NCBI RefSeq assembly: GCF_905404315.1
Contig: NC_066312.1
Coordinates: 2,033,001 to 2,097,000 of the forward strand
DNA from: Leptidea sinapis
Lineage: Eukaryota; Arthropoda; Insecta; Lepidoptera; Pieridae
Direction of reading: 5' to 3'
DNA length: 64,000 bases
In this document: positions 1 to 9,974 of the stretch, one piece after another
Layout of the letters: each line of letters opens with the position of its first letter
Numbering within the stretch: the stretch's first letter is position 1
The notes under the pieces: generated by a model
Database searches by the model: none
The model's input: the letters and a program-made list of their open reading frames with translations, nothing else
Told to the model about the DNA's origin: nothing
Program-made: the position numbers and the translations under genes

Positions 1-255
1 TTTTATTAATTTCTATATGATATGTCAATTCATTGATACATTTAATTACAATAGAGATGTCATCAGCAAAAAGAGTACAGTTATAAGTAGTAATGCTAGG
101 TAAGTCGTTTATGTAGATTATGAATAGAAGTGGACCCAATATACTTCCTTGTGGTACACCTTTTGTTTTAAGTCTAAGTTCTGATCGATAAGGTATTACT
201 TCTTGTTTATTATTTAATTTAGCAATTCCAACGTATTGAGTGCGGTGTAGATCAA
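1..255 (-). pseudogene. Non-LTR retrotransposon reverse transcriptase fragment (runs off window)
   Basis: The complement reads as reverse-transcriptase palm. Motif B is GVPQGSILGPLLFIIYINDL, followed about 12 residues later by the catalytic FADD box (LFADDISIVIK). Upstream is the usual QYVGI segment ending near position 254. This order (QYV, PQGS, INDL, FADD) is typical of Jockey/CR1-group LINE ORF2 proteins. The frame is open across the piece and continues past base 1 of the window. Sequence from 256 onward shows no RT similarity, so the copy is broken there. It may belong to the same LINE group as the 3' ends at 2086, 16370 and 33484, but no overlapping sequence proves that. Confidence 0.85.
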
Positions 256-358
256 ATTACCAATAGAAATTAAAAAAAATATGTGCATTGTATGTTTTCT
301 TATATGAGAATGTGTTTATTTTTATTTTTCGATAATATGTTATTGTTTCAAACCAACT

Positions 359-403
359 TCGTTCAAGTGAAGTTCACTTTCATAGTGAACTTCACTCGAA
401 CGA
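359..403. repeat. 19-bp near-perfect inverted repeat with 7-nt loop
   Basis: Left arm TCGTTCAAGTGAAGTTCAC (359-377) is the reverse complement of 385-403 with one mismatch, around the loop TTTCATA. It lies in otherwise AT-rich unassigned DNA. No direct duplication flanks it. It could be a foldback element remnant or an RNA hairpin. Confidence 0.8.
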
Positions 404-747
404 TTGACGTATTTTTTTGGACGAGAAGGATTTTGTGCTCATCTCTTTGTTGCAGTTACTGATCGCGCTGCAGAATACCAACCTTCTATTTCTGTTAGCT
501 CATTTACATGGAAATTGGTATCCTGTCTGTTTGAATAGGGGGAGCTTATATTATACTTGCATAGTTTACAGAATATAAGACTGCCGCGTTCGGCTGAAAA
601 TTGAATAGATTGGAAGATTTTATAAATATTTTCTATCAATTAAAATATTGTTGAAAATTCGTGATTCGTGAATTCGTTAAAAATACATTTTAATCGTAAC
701 TGCACACTAAAGGTAATTAATAGTTTGAAAAGCAGGTCAATATTAAA

Positions 748-1105
748 TCTTATATCTTTAAACGAGCAATTCTTGTATATAATATACATAATCTGAATCT
801 CGGAAACGGCTTCAACGATTTTCATAAAACTTTGTATACAGGGGATTTTGGGGGCGATAAATCGATCTAGCTTGGTTCAATTTAAAAAAATGTAGTTTTA
901 TCCGTGTTTTAATGAGAAACAGCTACAATAACATTAGAATACAAAGGAAAATTTGGCCACTTATACAAGACTATAATAGCTCAGATGGGACATTGAGTGA
1001 TCCGGAAAGCAGAAGACCCCGGTTTGAATACTGATGTCCTATTAGTTTTTTTATGTTTATATGTTTTTTAAAAATCCGGTCGTCCGGATATTAATCATTT
1101 AAATG
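748..1105 (+). repeat. Interspersed repeat family E, copy 1 (contains a tRNA-like cassette)
   Basis: This stretch aligns over about 350 bp with 58572-58982. Shared landmarks are TCTTATATCTTTAAACGAGC at the left end, CTCGGAAACGGC, ATCGATCTAGCT, TTTATCCGTGTTTTAATGAG, and a right-hand segment with box A- and box B-like tRNA promoter motifs followed by a T run. The left terminus is A|TC, as in the Helitron-like elements of this window, so the repeat may be a Helitron derivative. In this copy box B is degraded (GGTTTGAATAC). Confidence 0.75.
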
Positions 1106-1965
1106 AGTATTATAATGACATTTTAGATCTCTATTTAATTGTCAATATATTTAAAAAATGTATTATATTTTTAAATTTGCCTTTTTTACCTAAATTAACT
1201 TGCCTCAAACTAGGCATAGCTTGAACTTTGGATCGTATATGTTAGACGCCATGTTTGCAACTTGCAGTGGGTACCCGGTTAGGGTTACTAACCATACACT
1301 TTCACATAATAATTATCAAGCCCTAATTAAATATATTAGTACAATAGCTACAGACGATATATTTAATACAATTTGAAACTGCGGCCCCTAGATTATTATA
1401 AAGGCTATGTAGGACGTGATAAAATGAAATGGTTCAAAATAATGTTATTTTCATTTCTGCATCAGTTTTACGACAACCATTGCTGTTTTTTTTAAAACGA
1501 ATCATGTCTGTAAGAAATTTAACAGTAAGAAAGGATTTAAGAAGTACATAGAGTTCTTTTTACTGAATGTTTTTATTTAAAGCTGAACCAAACAAAACTG
1601 AACAAGCTGTCCAACCAAAGTGCCCAATTATAGAAATGTTATTCATTTAAATGAACAATCATTTTATTTCCTACATTTAATCTCGAGTTCGCCTTGACTT
1701 TAATGTAAAATACCAATACGAGCAAGACAGACAAAAAATCGTTTTATAATTGAACAGCAATAAGACGTGTGTATCATTTATTTTAAATGTGTTTATAACT
1801 GTGGCATCCACCATCTTGGAATTAATTGATATCAGTAATTACTAATAGCACCGCTAGATGGCATTGTTGCTATTATATAAACATATTTCATAGCTAAGTA
1901 CTTGAAAATGTTTCATGTGGTCATAATGTGCAATTAATTAGACCCAGTGCTCTTCGTTTACAGAA
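1106..1965. other. Unassigned AT-rich DNA
   Basis: I see no ORF, splice-bounded coding segment, RNA gene or repeat that I can match to another part of the window. Confidence 0.5.
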
Positions 1966-2020
1966 CTAGCTGACCCGGTAGACGTTTTTTTGTTGATAAC
2001 GAAAAAAGATTTAGCTGTTT
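1966..2020 (-). mobile_element. Helitron-like 3'-end fragment
   Basis: It begins A|CTAGCTGACCCGG, the reverse complement of the GGTCAGCTAG|T terminus seen at 28748, 35979 and 47242. Only about 55 bp remain before MITE-like sequence begins at 2024. Confidence 0.5.
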
Positions 2021-2023
2021 TAT

Positions 2024-2085
2024 GGCAATTCCCAATATTCAGTCTATCTCCGGTTCAGGCCTACTTGACATAAAAAATCGTACCT
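2024..2085 (+). mobile_element. Left-end fragment of the TAA-flanked MITE family
   Basis: TTCCCAATATTCAGTCTATC matches the left terminal region of the complete element at 2524-2840. The copy ends where the LINE 3'-end fragment begins. Confidence 0.6.
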
Positions 2086-2340
2086 TTAGAACACTACTAA
2101 TACTAGATACTACTACCGCTTCGGAAATAAATGGCGCTCTGAGAGAGAAGAAGGGGCGCAAGAAACTCTCCCACCATTCTTTTTTTGCGTGCTTTTCAAT
2201 AAAAAAAAAACAATATTGTACAGTCATTTCTATCGCTATAAAATAATCATAATCTAGTCCCAAGCTGTCCCATCACTTAGATATTCAGTAATAGGATTTA
2301 CGACTGAGCCATTTTTTGTATAAAACATTTAAAAGTACAT
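2086..2340 (-). mobile_element. 5'-truncated LINE 3' end (same family as 16370-16905)
   Basis: It shares TACTACTACCGCTTCGGAAA, GGCGCTCTGAGAGAGAAGAA and GACTGTACAATATTG-type blocks with the minus-strand element at 16370-16905. The complement reads as the C-terminal tail of a LINE ORF2 (WESFL..FFSLRAPFISEAVVVSS) followed by its 3' UTR. The 5' end is lost, as expected for target-primed reverse transcription. Confidence 0.7.
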
Positions 2341-2523
2341 AGGTAGAAATCTCTTATATATACATATAAATACATGTTAGCATTTTATATCGAAAAAATA
2401 CACCCACAGACGTTCCAACTGCCAAAAACAGCTGCATCCCACATGGGCTTGGCCTTCAAACGACGCATCTCAATTCCTCAGACATCTGACTCACTTAGAT
2501 TCTACGGTAATTGATCGAACTAA

Positions 2524-2840
2524 GCCGTTCCCAATATTCAGTCTATCTCATACTTGAGACAAAAATCGTGACTATCGTAGACTTTTCTGTCCCAATAAAC
2601 ATATCGACGGTAACTCACCTTATCCGTGCACGCTGTCTGTCTACGACACGACGTATAAGCTATACCATATACCAGCGATATAAAGTTTCTATGGAAATTG
2701 CAATTCACGCGTCCCAATATAAGGCGATAAGAAAAACTTATCGGGTATATTCGGACAGCTTCAGATTGTTGACAGCTATTTACTGACAGTAGAAGGTAGT
2801 AATTTATCTCTATCTGTAGATAGTATATTGGGAACGGCCG
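2524..2840. mobile_element. MITE with inverted termini and TAA flanks (PIF/Harbinger-like)
   Basis: The left end GCCGTTCCCAATAT (2524) is the reverse complement of the right end ATATTGGGAACGGC (to 2838, with two further bases). TAA occurs immediately on both sides (2521-2523 and 2841-2843), as for PIF/Harbinger elements, which duplicate TWA. The 317-bp interior has no transposase; its two overlapping ORFs (91 and 103 codons, opposite strands) are fortuitous. A second left end lies at 2024. Confidence 0.75.
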
Positions 2841-3086
2841 TAAATGCATTCATTATCTTAATTAGTTTATTATCAGTGTTAGTTTTAGTTGAACTTATGA
2901 AAATTATGTCTCTGAATCGTTTACGCGAAGTCAAATACATTCTACAACGATCGATAGCTTGAAATTTCTAGTCTTTGAAAATAACATTTAAATCAACGTA
3001 TTGCAATGATACTGGCAATACTGCAATTAAAGCTTAAAAATCTGTCTTTCACTACTAAATATATTATAGTTTATTACATATAGTTT

Positions 3087-3195
3087 ATTGCGCCCGTTCT
3101 TCATTTGTCTGAGACATTCAATGGGTCGTAGTCTTTGACTTTCAATAAGTGATGTCAAATCCTATTTTGAATAAAAATATTTGAATTTGAATATG
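3087..3195 (+). mobile_element. LINE 3'-terminal fragment (tail family L)
   Basis: It contains GACTTTCAATAAGTGATGTC followed by ATCCTATTTTGAATAAAAAT and a TTTGAATTTGAA tail. The same terminus is found on the minus strand at 33484 and 27782. Confidence 0.75.
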
Positions 3196-3957
3196 TCTAT
3201 ATCTACTGACAACAATTTACGCTAACACTACTTTCAAACAACTACCTGTAAATAACACAGATCGCCAAAATGTCAACGAACGATCCATAAAAGTAACAGA
3301 AAAAAAAAAATCAGAACTCTACCGAATTCATAATTCAAATTCATAAACATATCTTTGCTCAAAATAGTATTTCAAATCACATATTGAACATCTAAAACTA
3401 TTCTCATTCGATGGTAACTTTTACGCTCAGATTAAGTTTAATATTTCTTTGTTTAACGTTTCGTTACATAGATATTTTAATTAGTCTTGTTAAATTTTAA
3501 ACGTTACGTAACCAGTTGCTTAAACACCAACAATTTTCAACATTTAATTAATGAAACCTAAACATTAGCCGTGTAAAGAGAAATGTAAGTGCACATAAGT
3601 CTTAAATAAACCGAAAGTTAATATTATTCTATTGTGTATTATGTAAGTGTGCGAAATGTTTCACTTTTCTGCGCTTTGATTTCGTAACAATAATTATGTT
3701 TTGAATTGACAGTGAGAAAGGTTTGAAATCTGCTTTCGGCGCGCTGAGATCTATATTATATGGGCACTGAATGAAATTGAGTTATTTATGCCCAAAAATA
3801 ATATTCCTTTATTAATATGGACCAAAAAATGTGCAATATTAATCTTGATTTAATGAAGTTATCACTTCTAGCATGTGTTCTGAAGAACAAACTGTTTAAG
3901 ATAAATTTTAAAATTTGATGGATTGAAGATCTTTTAATCACAATAAATAACGGCACA
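3196..3957. other. Unassigned AT-rich DNA with a weak LINE-tail trace
   Basis: Around 3345-3420 the complement weakly resembles the family L LINE tail (CAAAATAGTATTTCAAATCA). The rest shows no gene or recognisable repeat. Confidence 0.4.
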
Positions 3958-4060
3958 TAATTTATACGTCTAGATAGAGCCTCTTGCTGGTAGGCAACGC
4001 ATGAAAATACGCCAGTTTTTTTACTTTATTGTGCCTAACTTCGCTACGGCTTACACTCAG
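3958..4060 (+). mobile_element. Left half of the TATACGTC MITE family
   Basis: TATACGTCTAGATAGAGCCT matches the terminus of the element at 49614-49810. The interior also shares the tract near GCTACGGCTTACACTC. The right inverted end is missing. Confidence 0.55.
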
Positions 4061-4065
4061 ACGTT

Positions 4066-4216
4066 TCAAATTCAAATATTTTTATTTAATAAGGATATGA
4101 CATCAACAATTTACACAAATAAAATTTGAAAACAAAATTTTAAGAACGATGCGGGACTCGAACCCACGAACCTCTGGCGTTCCGTGCCAGTGCTCTGCCA
4201 ACTGAGCTAACCGTTC
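4066..4216 (-). mobile_element. tRNA-derived SINE with a LINE-type tail
   Basis: Positions 4144-4216 on the complement fold as a 73-nt class I cloverleaf: acceptor GAACGGT/ATCGTTC, D stem GCTC/GAGC with box A TTAGCTCAGTTGG, anticodon stem CTGGC/GCCAG with a 7-nt loop ACGGAAC, and T arm GTGGG-TTCGAGT-CCCGC with box B GGTTCGAGTCC. The nominal anticodon is GGA, but position 33 is C rather than the universal U and there is no long serine-type variable arm. The head continues into a short body and ends in GATGTCATATCC...AATAAAAATATTTGAATTTG, the terminus of the family L LINEs. That pairing of head and tail marks a SINE, not a functional tRNA gene. Confidence 0.8.
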
Positions 4217-4299
4217 GAGTAACGTATATACAACCTGAGAGTTGAACGCTTGACCCGTGAGGCCCAGAGGCGCGGAAATATCGAAAGTAGGTACTATCT

Positions 4300-4440
4300 A
4301 CGCGACTCAATACGGCTTCTGGATACCCAAGTGCTGGCAGCTGTTTCGCTCAAAATATCAATCAGCCTAGCTATCCAACGTGGAAATTGTTAAATAATAA
4401 ATGTTACTGTACGATATTACATTGTAACAATATTTTTATG
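4300..4440 (-). repeat. Interspersed repeat family G copy
   Basis: The complement contains TTCCACGTTGGATAGCTAGG and AGCTGCCAGCACTTGGGTA, also found on the plus strand at 39395-39560 and, diverged, at 45122-45290. Class unknown. Confidence 0.6.
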
Positions 4441-4446
4441 AAAAAA

Positions 4447-4572
4447 AAAAGCGCCCGCAGATTATCTTAACATTCCGTTCAGGTCTGAGTCATACTTTTT
4501 CGAATGGGTGGTAGTTTTTGACGTTCAAAAAGTGATCATATCCTATTTTGAATTTGAATAAAAATATAAGAA
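4447..4572 (+). mobile_element. LINE 3'-terminal fragment (tail family L)
   Basis: It carries CGAATGGGTGGTAGTTTTTG followed by TCCTATTTTGAATTTGAATA. This is the family L terminus in the same orientation as 3087-3195. Confidence 0.65.
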
Positions 4573-5800
4573 TTAGATTTTAAATAAATGCAATACACGC
4601 ATGTGTATACAGTAACTCCACAGCACAATAGGCAGTAGTGTACAACAACGATTACAGAAACGAAAATTAACCACATTTAGCCCTCATACTATAAGGCTTC
4701 TATAAAAACCAGCCGAGCAATACTCGAGACGTTATAAACACGTCGCAAGTTATTGTGGCTTCACATAAAACAAAAAATACACTTGGACAAATTTCATTGA
4801 CCCTTCTCCGACAGATGTTTTATTTTAGGTTACTGCGTTGAGCGCTCAATATTATTTCAACTTCTTCAATAACACAATAAGAACCACTTTGAAATGCTAA
4901 TAAGGCATCGTTCATAATGTCACTTGCCACAAACTGGGTTTGTTGACTTATTACATCCTTTCTAGATCACATTTTTATCTATATTAATTCTGTATATGGA
5001 TCACAGGACTTCTTATTTTTCTATATGGGTGATAGTCCTTGAACTCCTCCCGGACGGCTAAACCGATTGAATCTACTAATAATTATTCAAATGGGGCAAA
5101 CAGGTAAGCCACGGGCTATATTAACTTAGTCCAACGGAAGCCTTATTAAGGCTAATATTCAAAAAGAATCTAAACACTATTGTTAACATCAACTAATAAA
5201 TTAACTTTCTGTAATACTTTTTTTTTCTAATACTTCAATTTTTCAGTTTTATATACAATATATATGCAGATACTTACGTACCAGATCGCATAAATAAAAT
5301 GTAAGTGTAAGTCGTTGTATCAGAATGGCTGTGTATACTTGTAAGAGACGGGCATGTTAAAAATGGCTAAGCTAAGTATCACATTATTAATGTTCTGATG
5401 AATTTATATAGTATCGGAATAATACTTAATATAAACAAGAATCTACTATCCGTCCATGCGAGCAACCTACTGTCATCAATTAGCTGTAATTATGACCAAG
5501 TGCGTATCAACAATGACGCTAAAACAACAGGCTAATTTCAGAATCCACTAAAATTAAAAAGTTTCGTTTAACAAAAGTATATATCTTGTAGGATCATACG
5601 ATGCCCTTCGTGTTTTACTACGACTCACACTTGAGTGTATTTCATTAATACATGTAACATGAGCCCATTAGTACAAATAATGATTAAAACTGAAAACGTT
5701 CTGTATATATTTATTCACAACAAAACAACGTTTATAATTGCAATACTTATTATGATTAGGTACAATAAAATTTCATAAAGCCGAGGCGGCGAATTTCAAA
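4573..5800. other. Unassigned AT-rich DNA
   Basis: No gene or RNA feature is visible. A short piece near 5040-5075 (GAACTCCTCCCGGACGGCTA) resembles the 5' part of the Helitron-like element at 35730. Confidence 0.4.
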
Positions 5801-5871
5801 ATGGCCGCCGCCATTGCATTGAAAAATTAATACTAATAATATATAGTGTATTATCTAGTACGTTGGTACAG

Positions 5872-6120
5872 ATGGCTTGTGGCTTACCTACAAGGAGAAC
5901 AATTGTCTCCATGGACACCACGACCTTGTCGAATCCACTGTCTCCTTTACCCATAACCAGTTATGAGAAAAATCTTTTTATGAAGTTAATAATGACCTTA
6001 GTAAGGGCTTTTATGAATTCCGAGTTGTTGGATACTTCCAGCATGCAGTTGACTACATTACTAAAAATTTTACAATTGTTTTATGAATCTAAATCTAGAG
6101 TTGTCGATGAGTTCGAATAG
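5872..6120 (+). CDS. Unrecognised 82-codon ORF
   Basis: An ATG preceded by CAG opens an 82-codon frame to TAG at 6118. The predicted product is rich in Ser, Thr and Leu, with a helical-looking C-terminal half ending RVVDEFE. I recognise no family. It has no convincing polypyrimidine tract upstream and no repeat copy elsewhere in the window. Seventy bases upstream, AAAATGGCCGCCGCC starts a separate ten-codon ORF in a local GC-rich patch. It could be a chance ORF, a retrocopy, or a terminal exon of an unseen gene. Confidence 0.2.
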   Translation: MACGLPTRRTIVSMDTTTLSNPLSPLPITSYEKNLFMKLIMTLVRAFMNSELLDTSSMQLTTLLKILQLFYESKSRVVDEFE

Positions 6121-6314
6121 AAAGGAATAAAAATATATTGATTTACCATAGGGAGTGACAATAACATAACATAATATTGCAATAACACGTTGGAAAACGT
6201 CATGTAGCTACATATTTCAGATAAGAAATTCCCAGCCCATCTTTTGGCCCAATGGTCATATTATCATATAGATCTGGAAAAGTAAAAAAATAACGAGTGT
6301 GCTCAGGACAAATT

Positions 6315-6400
6315 CAAACATTTCTATTCAAAATAGGATTTCAAATCACTTATACGTCAAAGTCCTGAGAAGAACGGGCACAAGACACTCAACAGGTTTT
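6315..6400 (-). mobile_element. LINE 3'-terminal fragment (tail family L)
   Basis: ATTCAAAATAGGATTTCAAA and AAGAACGGGCACAAGACACT are the reverse complement of the 3087-3195 type of terminus. Confidence 0.55.
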
Positions 6401-7113
6401 GTCATTTATTAAAAAAAAATTGTACTCACAATAAAATCTCACTCACTCTTATTCGACTCGAGCCAACTTTTCTTGAACCAGCCTTACATAGCCAAGCGTA
6501 AAATTTCATTCTTCACAGCCAAAAATATAGTTTTGACTAAAAAAGATAAGTATAATAGTTATTTATTCCTAAAATAAAGAACTTTGAATAATATTGCGTC
6601 AGTAATAACTAAAACAGTTATAAAGTATTTTTATATCAAATGAAAAACGAATGGAGCTCTCTAGTACAGTGTTAATTGTTTGGAGGTCGCGAGTGTTATT
6701 CACAGTATATTGCTCCAGTTAGAGTCATACGGTCTCAGTATGACAATTTAATTAGTCGTTTCACATTAATAACAAAAAGGTCGAACAAATAATATGGCAA
6801 TGTATTAATGTACGAATCCTCCCGGTTGCGAGGAGTAAGGGGCGCGGGCGCACGGCGAGTAACTATAGATTTATAAATATGATTGTGAATTTTTTCTCTT
6901 ATATAATAATTATACAACGTATTCTTTATATCAGTGACACTTTAGAGATAGTTATTTAAATTGTCGATAGATTAACATAAGAATCTTTAAAGTCGAATGT
7001 GAATAAAACTAATTTGTACTTTACTCAAATAACTCGAGTGGAAAAATTGGTGGTTAAAGGTTATTAAAATTAGTATAGTAAAATGAATAAGATTCTATAT
7101 AATCATCATATAT
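6401..7113. other. Unassigned AT-rich DNA
   Basis: Nothing is supported here. The 60-codon minus-strand ORF at 6735-6917 has no coding character. Confidence 0.4.
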
Positions 7114-7160
7114 CATAAGCTAAACGCCCTGCTCGTCTCGTCTCTTATTGTCATAAAAAA
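7114..7160 (+). mobile_element. Family A repeat, 3'-terminal 47 bp only
   Basis: It reads CCCTGCTCGTCTCGTCTCTT and then ATTGTCATAAAAAA, the 3' terminus of family A. A copy truncated to its last 47 bp is what target-primed reverse transcription produces. Confidence 0.75.
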
Positions 7161-7239
7161 TATATATTACCGTACCTTAATACTGTTGCCGCATTATGCT
7201 GTTTATTAGCTTACTTTGTTAATTAACGTGTACAGCGAC

Positions 7240-7349
7240 TGGCAACCCTCCTGTGATTCCTCTGGTGTTGCAAGCGAATGTGGGCGGCGGTGACCACCTC
7301 ACACGAGGTGACCCGTATGCTCGTTTTTCCTCCTATTCCATAAAAAAAA
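7240..7349 (+). mobile_element. LINE family F, 3' end
   Basis: It contains CTGTGATTCCTCTGGTGTTG, GTGGGCGGCGGTGACCACCT and the terminus TCCTCCTATTCCATAAAAAA. The fuller copy at 47690-48018 shows that this sequence is the extreme C-terminal and 3' UTR portion of a LINE ORF2. Confidence 0.75.
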
Positions 7350-7849
7350 CCTTAATCCCAGAAGTGAGGAATATCACTGAAAAAACAAATTGTTCAGGTG
7401 AATTATACACTGATGTGTAAATAAACCGATAATTAGACGCAATATCGTCTTATATATGACACCATTATATTATAACTCTATTTACACACACTTCAAAATA
7501 AATTTGAAAGCCACCCACCAAATATCGAACCGGTAAATTGTTTGCACCTACTGGCAAATAATACCAAAATGTATCACGTTTTCCGAGTCCTAGTTTTAAA
7601 GTAGTAATATCGTTATTCTCATATTAGTGATAACGTGTTAGAGCGACACTTCACTTGCGTAAGTGTCAAGTGTCGTAAATATGTAGAAAAAATGTCACCT
7701 CTGAATGGTCATTGAAGGTGTAGATAATCCTTAAAAATAAATGGTGAGGGTAATACCATAAAATGCGGCGTATAGCGGATTTATGGTGGTTACTTATAAG
7801 GAAATTATATGTTTTTGACTTATAAATACCTATATATTGACTTATTATT
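7350..7849. other. Unassigned DNA between family F and family A copies
   Basis: I see no gene. The 64-codon minus-strand ORF at 7666-7860 partly reads into family A and is fortuitous. Confidence 0.4.
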
Positions 7850-8156
7850 CCAGGCTTCATTGCACAGGACGCCGGCTAGATTATGTGTACCACAACGGCG
7901 CCCATTTGTGCCGTGAAGTAGTAATCTGCACACATTACTGTGTTTTGGTCTGAAGGGCGCCGTAGCTAGTGAAATTACTGGGCAAATGAGATTTAACATC
8001 TTACGCGTTAAGGTGACGAGCGCAATTGTAGTTACGCTCAGAATGTTTGGGTTTTTCAAAAATCCTGAGCGGCACTGCATTACAATGGGCAGGGCGTAAC
8101 AGTTACCATCAGCTCAACGTCCTGCTCGTCTCATCCCTTATTTTAATAAAAAAAAA
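7850..8156 (+). mobile_element. Family A structured SINE-like repeat, near full length
   Basis: It runs from CCAGGCTTC (a few bases of the CCAGTGGGAGGCTCC start are deleted) to a CTTATTTTAATAAAAAA tail. Family landmarks are ACAACGGCGCC, CATTACTGTGTTTTGGTCTG, GGGCGCCGTAGCTAGTG, and paired CCGCTCAG/CTGAGCGG-type arms that fold into a hairpin. The antisense strand keeps a long open frame (86 codons), a property of the family rather than a host gene. Confidence 0.9.
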
Positions 8157-8162
8157 TAGTAT

Positions 8163-8270
8163 ATAATACAAATAATTCAGTCAATAACATTTCATTACAT
8201 ATGACAATTCATCCAATAAACGGGCGCGGGGCACTTAATTTATATGGAAAAACAACGTTTGTCGGGTCAC
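8163..8270 (+). repeat. Repeat family J, copy 1
   Basis: AATTCAGTCAATAACATTTC and GGGCGCGGGGCACTTAATTT recur with small changes on the complement of 21243-21340. Class unknown. Confidence 0.6.
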
Positions 8271-9451
8271 CACTTGTTATTGGTATAATACGATTAAATA
8301 AAAATGAATACCTTGCTTACTAATTAATGTTATTAATATAAATGTTTTTTAACCGACTTTCATATGTTCGCCGTTTATATTGAAACATTTTTTCTCGTTT
8401 CTAAGCTTATACTTATTACTTTATTAGTCTTACTACTTGAGGCGAATATATCTCTTATTGACATTAAGTTAGGTACTTATAAGTGTGCTTGTCGTTATTT
8501 TATGACAACTTCAAAATATTGTAGATAAACTTTATTTTTACTCTATAGTTTCCTTGTGCTAAATTATCTATCTATATTTTTTTAAGTTAAACATAAATAT
8601 AGTTTTAATTTTATTAATGAGTTTGACGTATTTCAATTATCAAAAATGAAGTTAAAAGCGGAAATAATAAAACATCATTGTAAAAAATAATAATAACTGG
8701 TAACGCATAAAAACGCAGTACTCACACACTTCTACTTACTCACTCTCTCTCTCACACACACACATACACGCTTTTGTAATCTTTTAATATGTTAGTAAAT
8801 TATACTTTTTTTTAAGTCTATTCTGTTAATATACGATTTCTTTGATAATTTCGTTAAGAAAAAATACCGCGATTAAGATTGTAAAAATAATTGTTGATTA
8901 AAAAAATAAATAAAAACATTATCTCGTAGAACACGGCGATACAGATAAGTAGAGGCAACTGCTCTACGTCGCATCGAGAGGTTTACAATGTATCTCGGAC
9001 AATACGTGCGACTCCTATATTATGCGAGGTTTAATGTATGGAGCTCATGCTAGTAGCGAGATTTCTTTTTTTTAAGATTTTTTTTAACATCATAAACACG
9101 ATTCTTACCTCTATTAAAACATACAAAACAAAGTCATATTTAATGATAAATACTAAACAGAAATCTTGTATGTAAATTCGATTTCTTAAAAGGATTAAAC
9201 AAAAAATGCCAGACTGAATCTAATGAGGATAAAAATACACCAAAAGAACATCAACTAATAAGATAAAGCTCTTAATGTTTATTATCTCGTCAGCAAGACA
9301 CGAATTCAAAATAAGAAAGAGTAAATTTTTATATGAGGGTGTTTTATATACCGCTCACCGCACAAGACGTGACCTAAAATTAGGTAAATTAGACTAAAGT
9401 GTTTATTTTTGGTAACAGCGTAGATAATTTATTATTAGTTCTGTTTAATTC
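8271..9451. other. Unassigned AT-rich DNA with a short CT/CA simple repeat
   Basis: An impure (CT)n/(CA)n tract lies at about 8735-8768. Nothing else is supported. Confidence 0.5.
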
Positions 9452-9748
9452 TCATGAGCAGCTATAGAAAAACAAGATGGAACCGTTGATTGCATGACAT
9501 CTGTTGAAAAGAGCGTGTGTTAAGTTCGATGCCTCTAGAAAGATATATTTTTCCAATTGTGTCTTTTGCGGGTTATTTGAAGAGTGAATATCCCGGCAAT
9601 AGTTCCTTTCACCACCAGATAAATCACACCAACAAACCTGACCTATATGAGTGCTTTCTGTTTTAAGGTTGTATATTTGTTCCCTATGCTTTCCAAAACT
9701 ATTGATCATATTATGATGAAACTTTGGTAGGGTTCCTGGCCATCGCAT
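9452..9748 (-). CDS. Unrecognised 98-codon ORF
   Basis: The ATG-initiated frame begins MRWPGTLPKFHHNMINSFGK and contains CWCDLSGGERNYC. Its composition is more protein-like than the surrounding AT-rich ORFs (five Cys, mixed charge). I cannot match it to a family and it has no neighbouring coding segment. A decayed transposon ORF or chance are the likeliest explanations. Confidence 0.15.
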   Translation of the reverse strand: MRWPGTLPKFHHNMINSFGKHREQIYNLKTESTHIGQVCWCDLSGGERNYCRDIHSSNNPQKTQLEKYIFLEASNLTHALFNRCHAINGSILFFYSCS

Positions 9749-9974
9749 GCTACGAGCTAGTCTAATACAAATATAATATATATACTGTTGTTACAAAGAA
9801 AAAGAGGCCTTTAAGAGACTTAAGATGATTAATTTGTTGACTTTATAGAATAAAATTACCTGAATACGAAATCAAATACTATTATTTAGACTACACTGTC
9901 TGTCCGCACGTCTGTCAGTCATTGGAAATAGTCAGATGGTTACTAATCCACAACGTTCAGATGGTCACTTATCC

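Noticed and set aside
2511..2849. Overlapping 91- and 103-codon genes on opposite strands
   Set aside because: Both lie across a non-coding MITE with inverted ends.
4144..4216. Functional tRNA-Ser(GGA) gene
   Set aside because: It lacks a long variable arm, has C33, and runs directly into a LINE-type tail, so it is a SINE head.
7820..8080. 86-codon minus-strand protein gene
   Set aside because: It is the antisense frame of a family A repeat, recurring in other copies.
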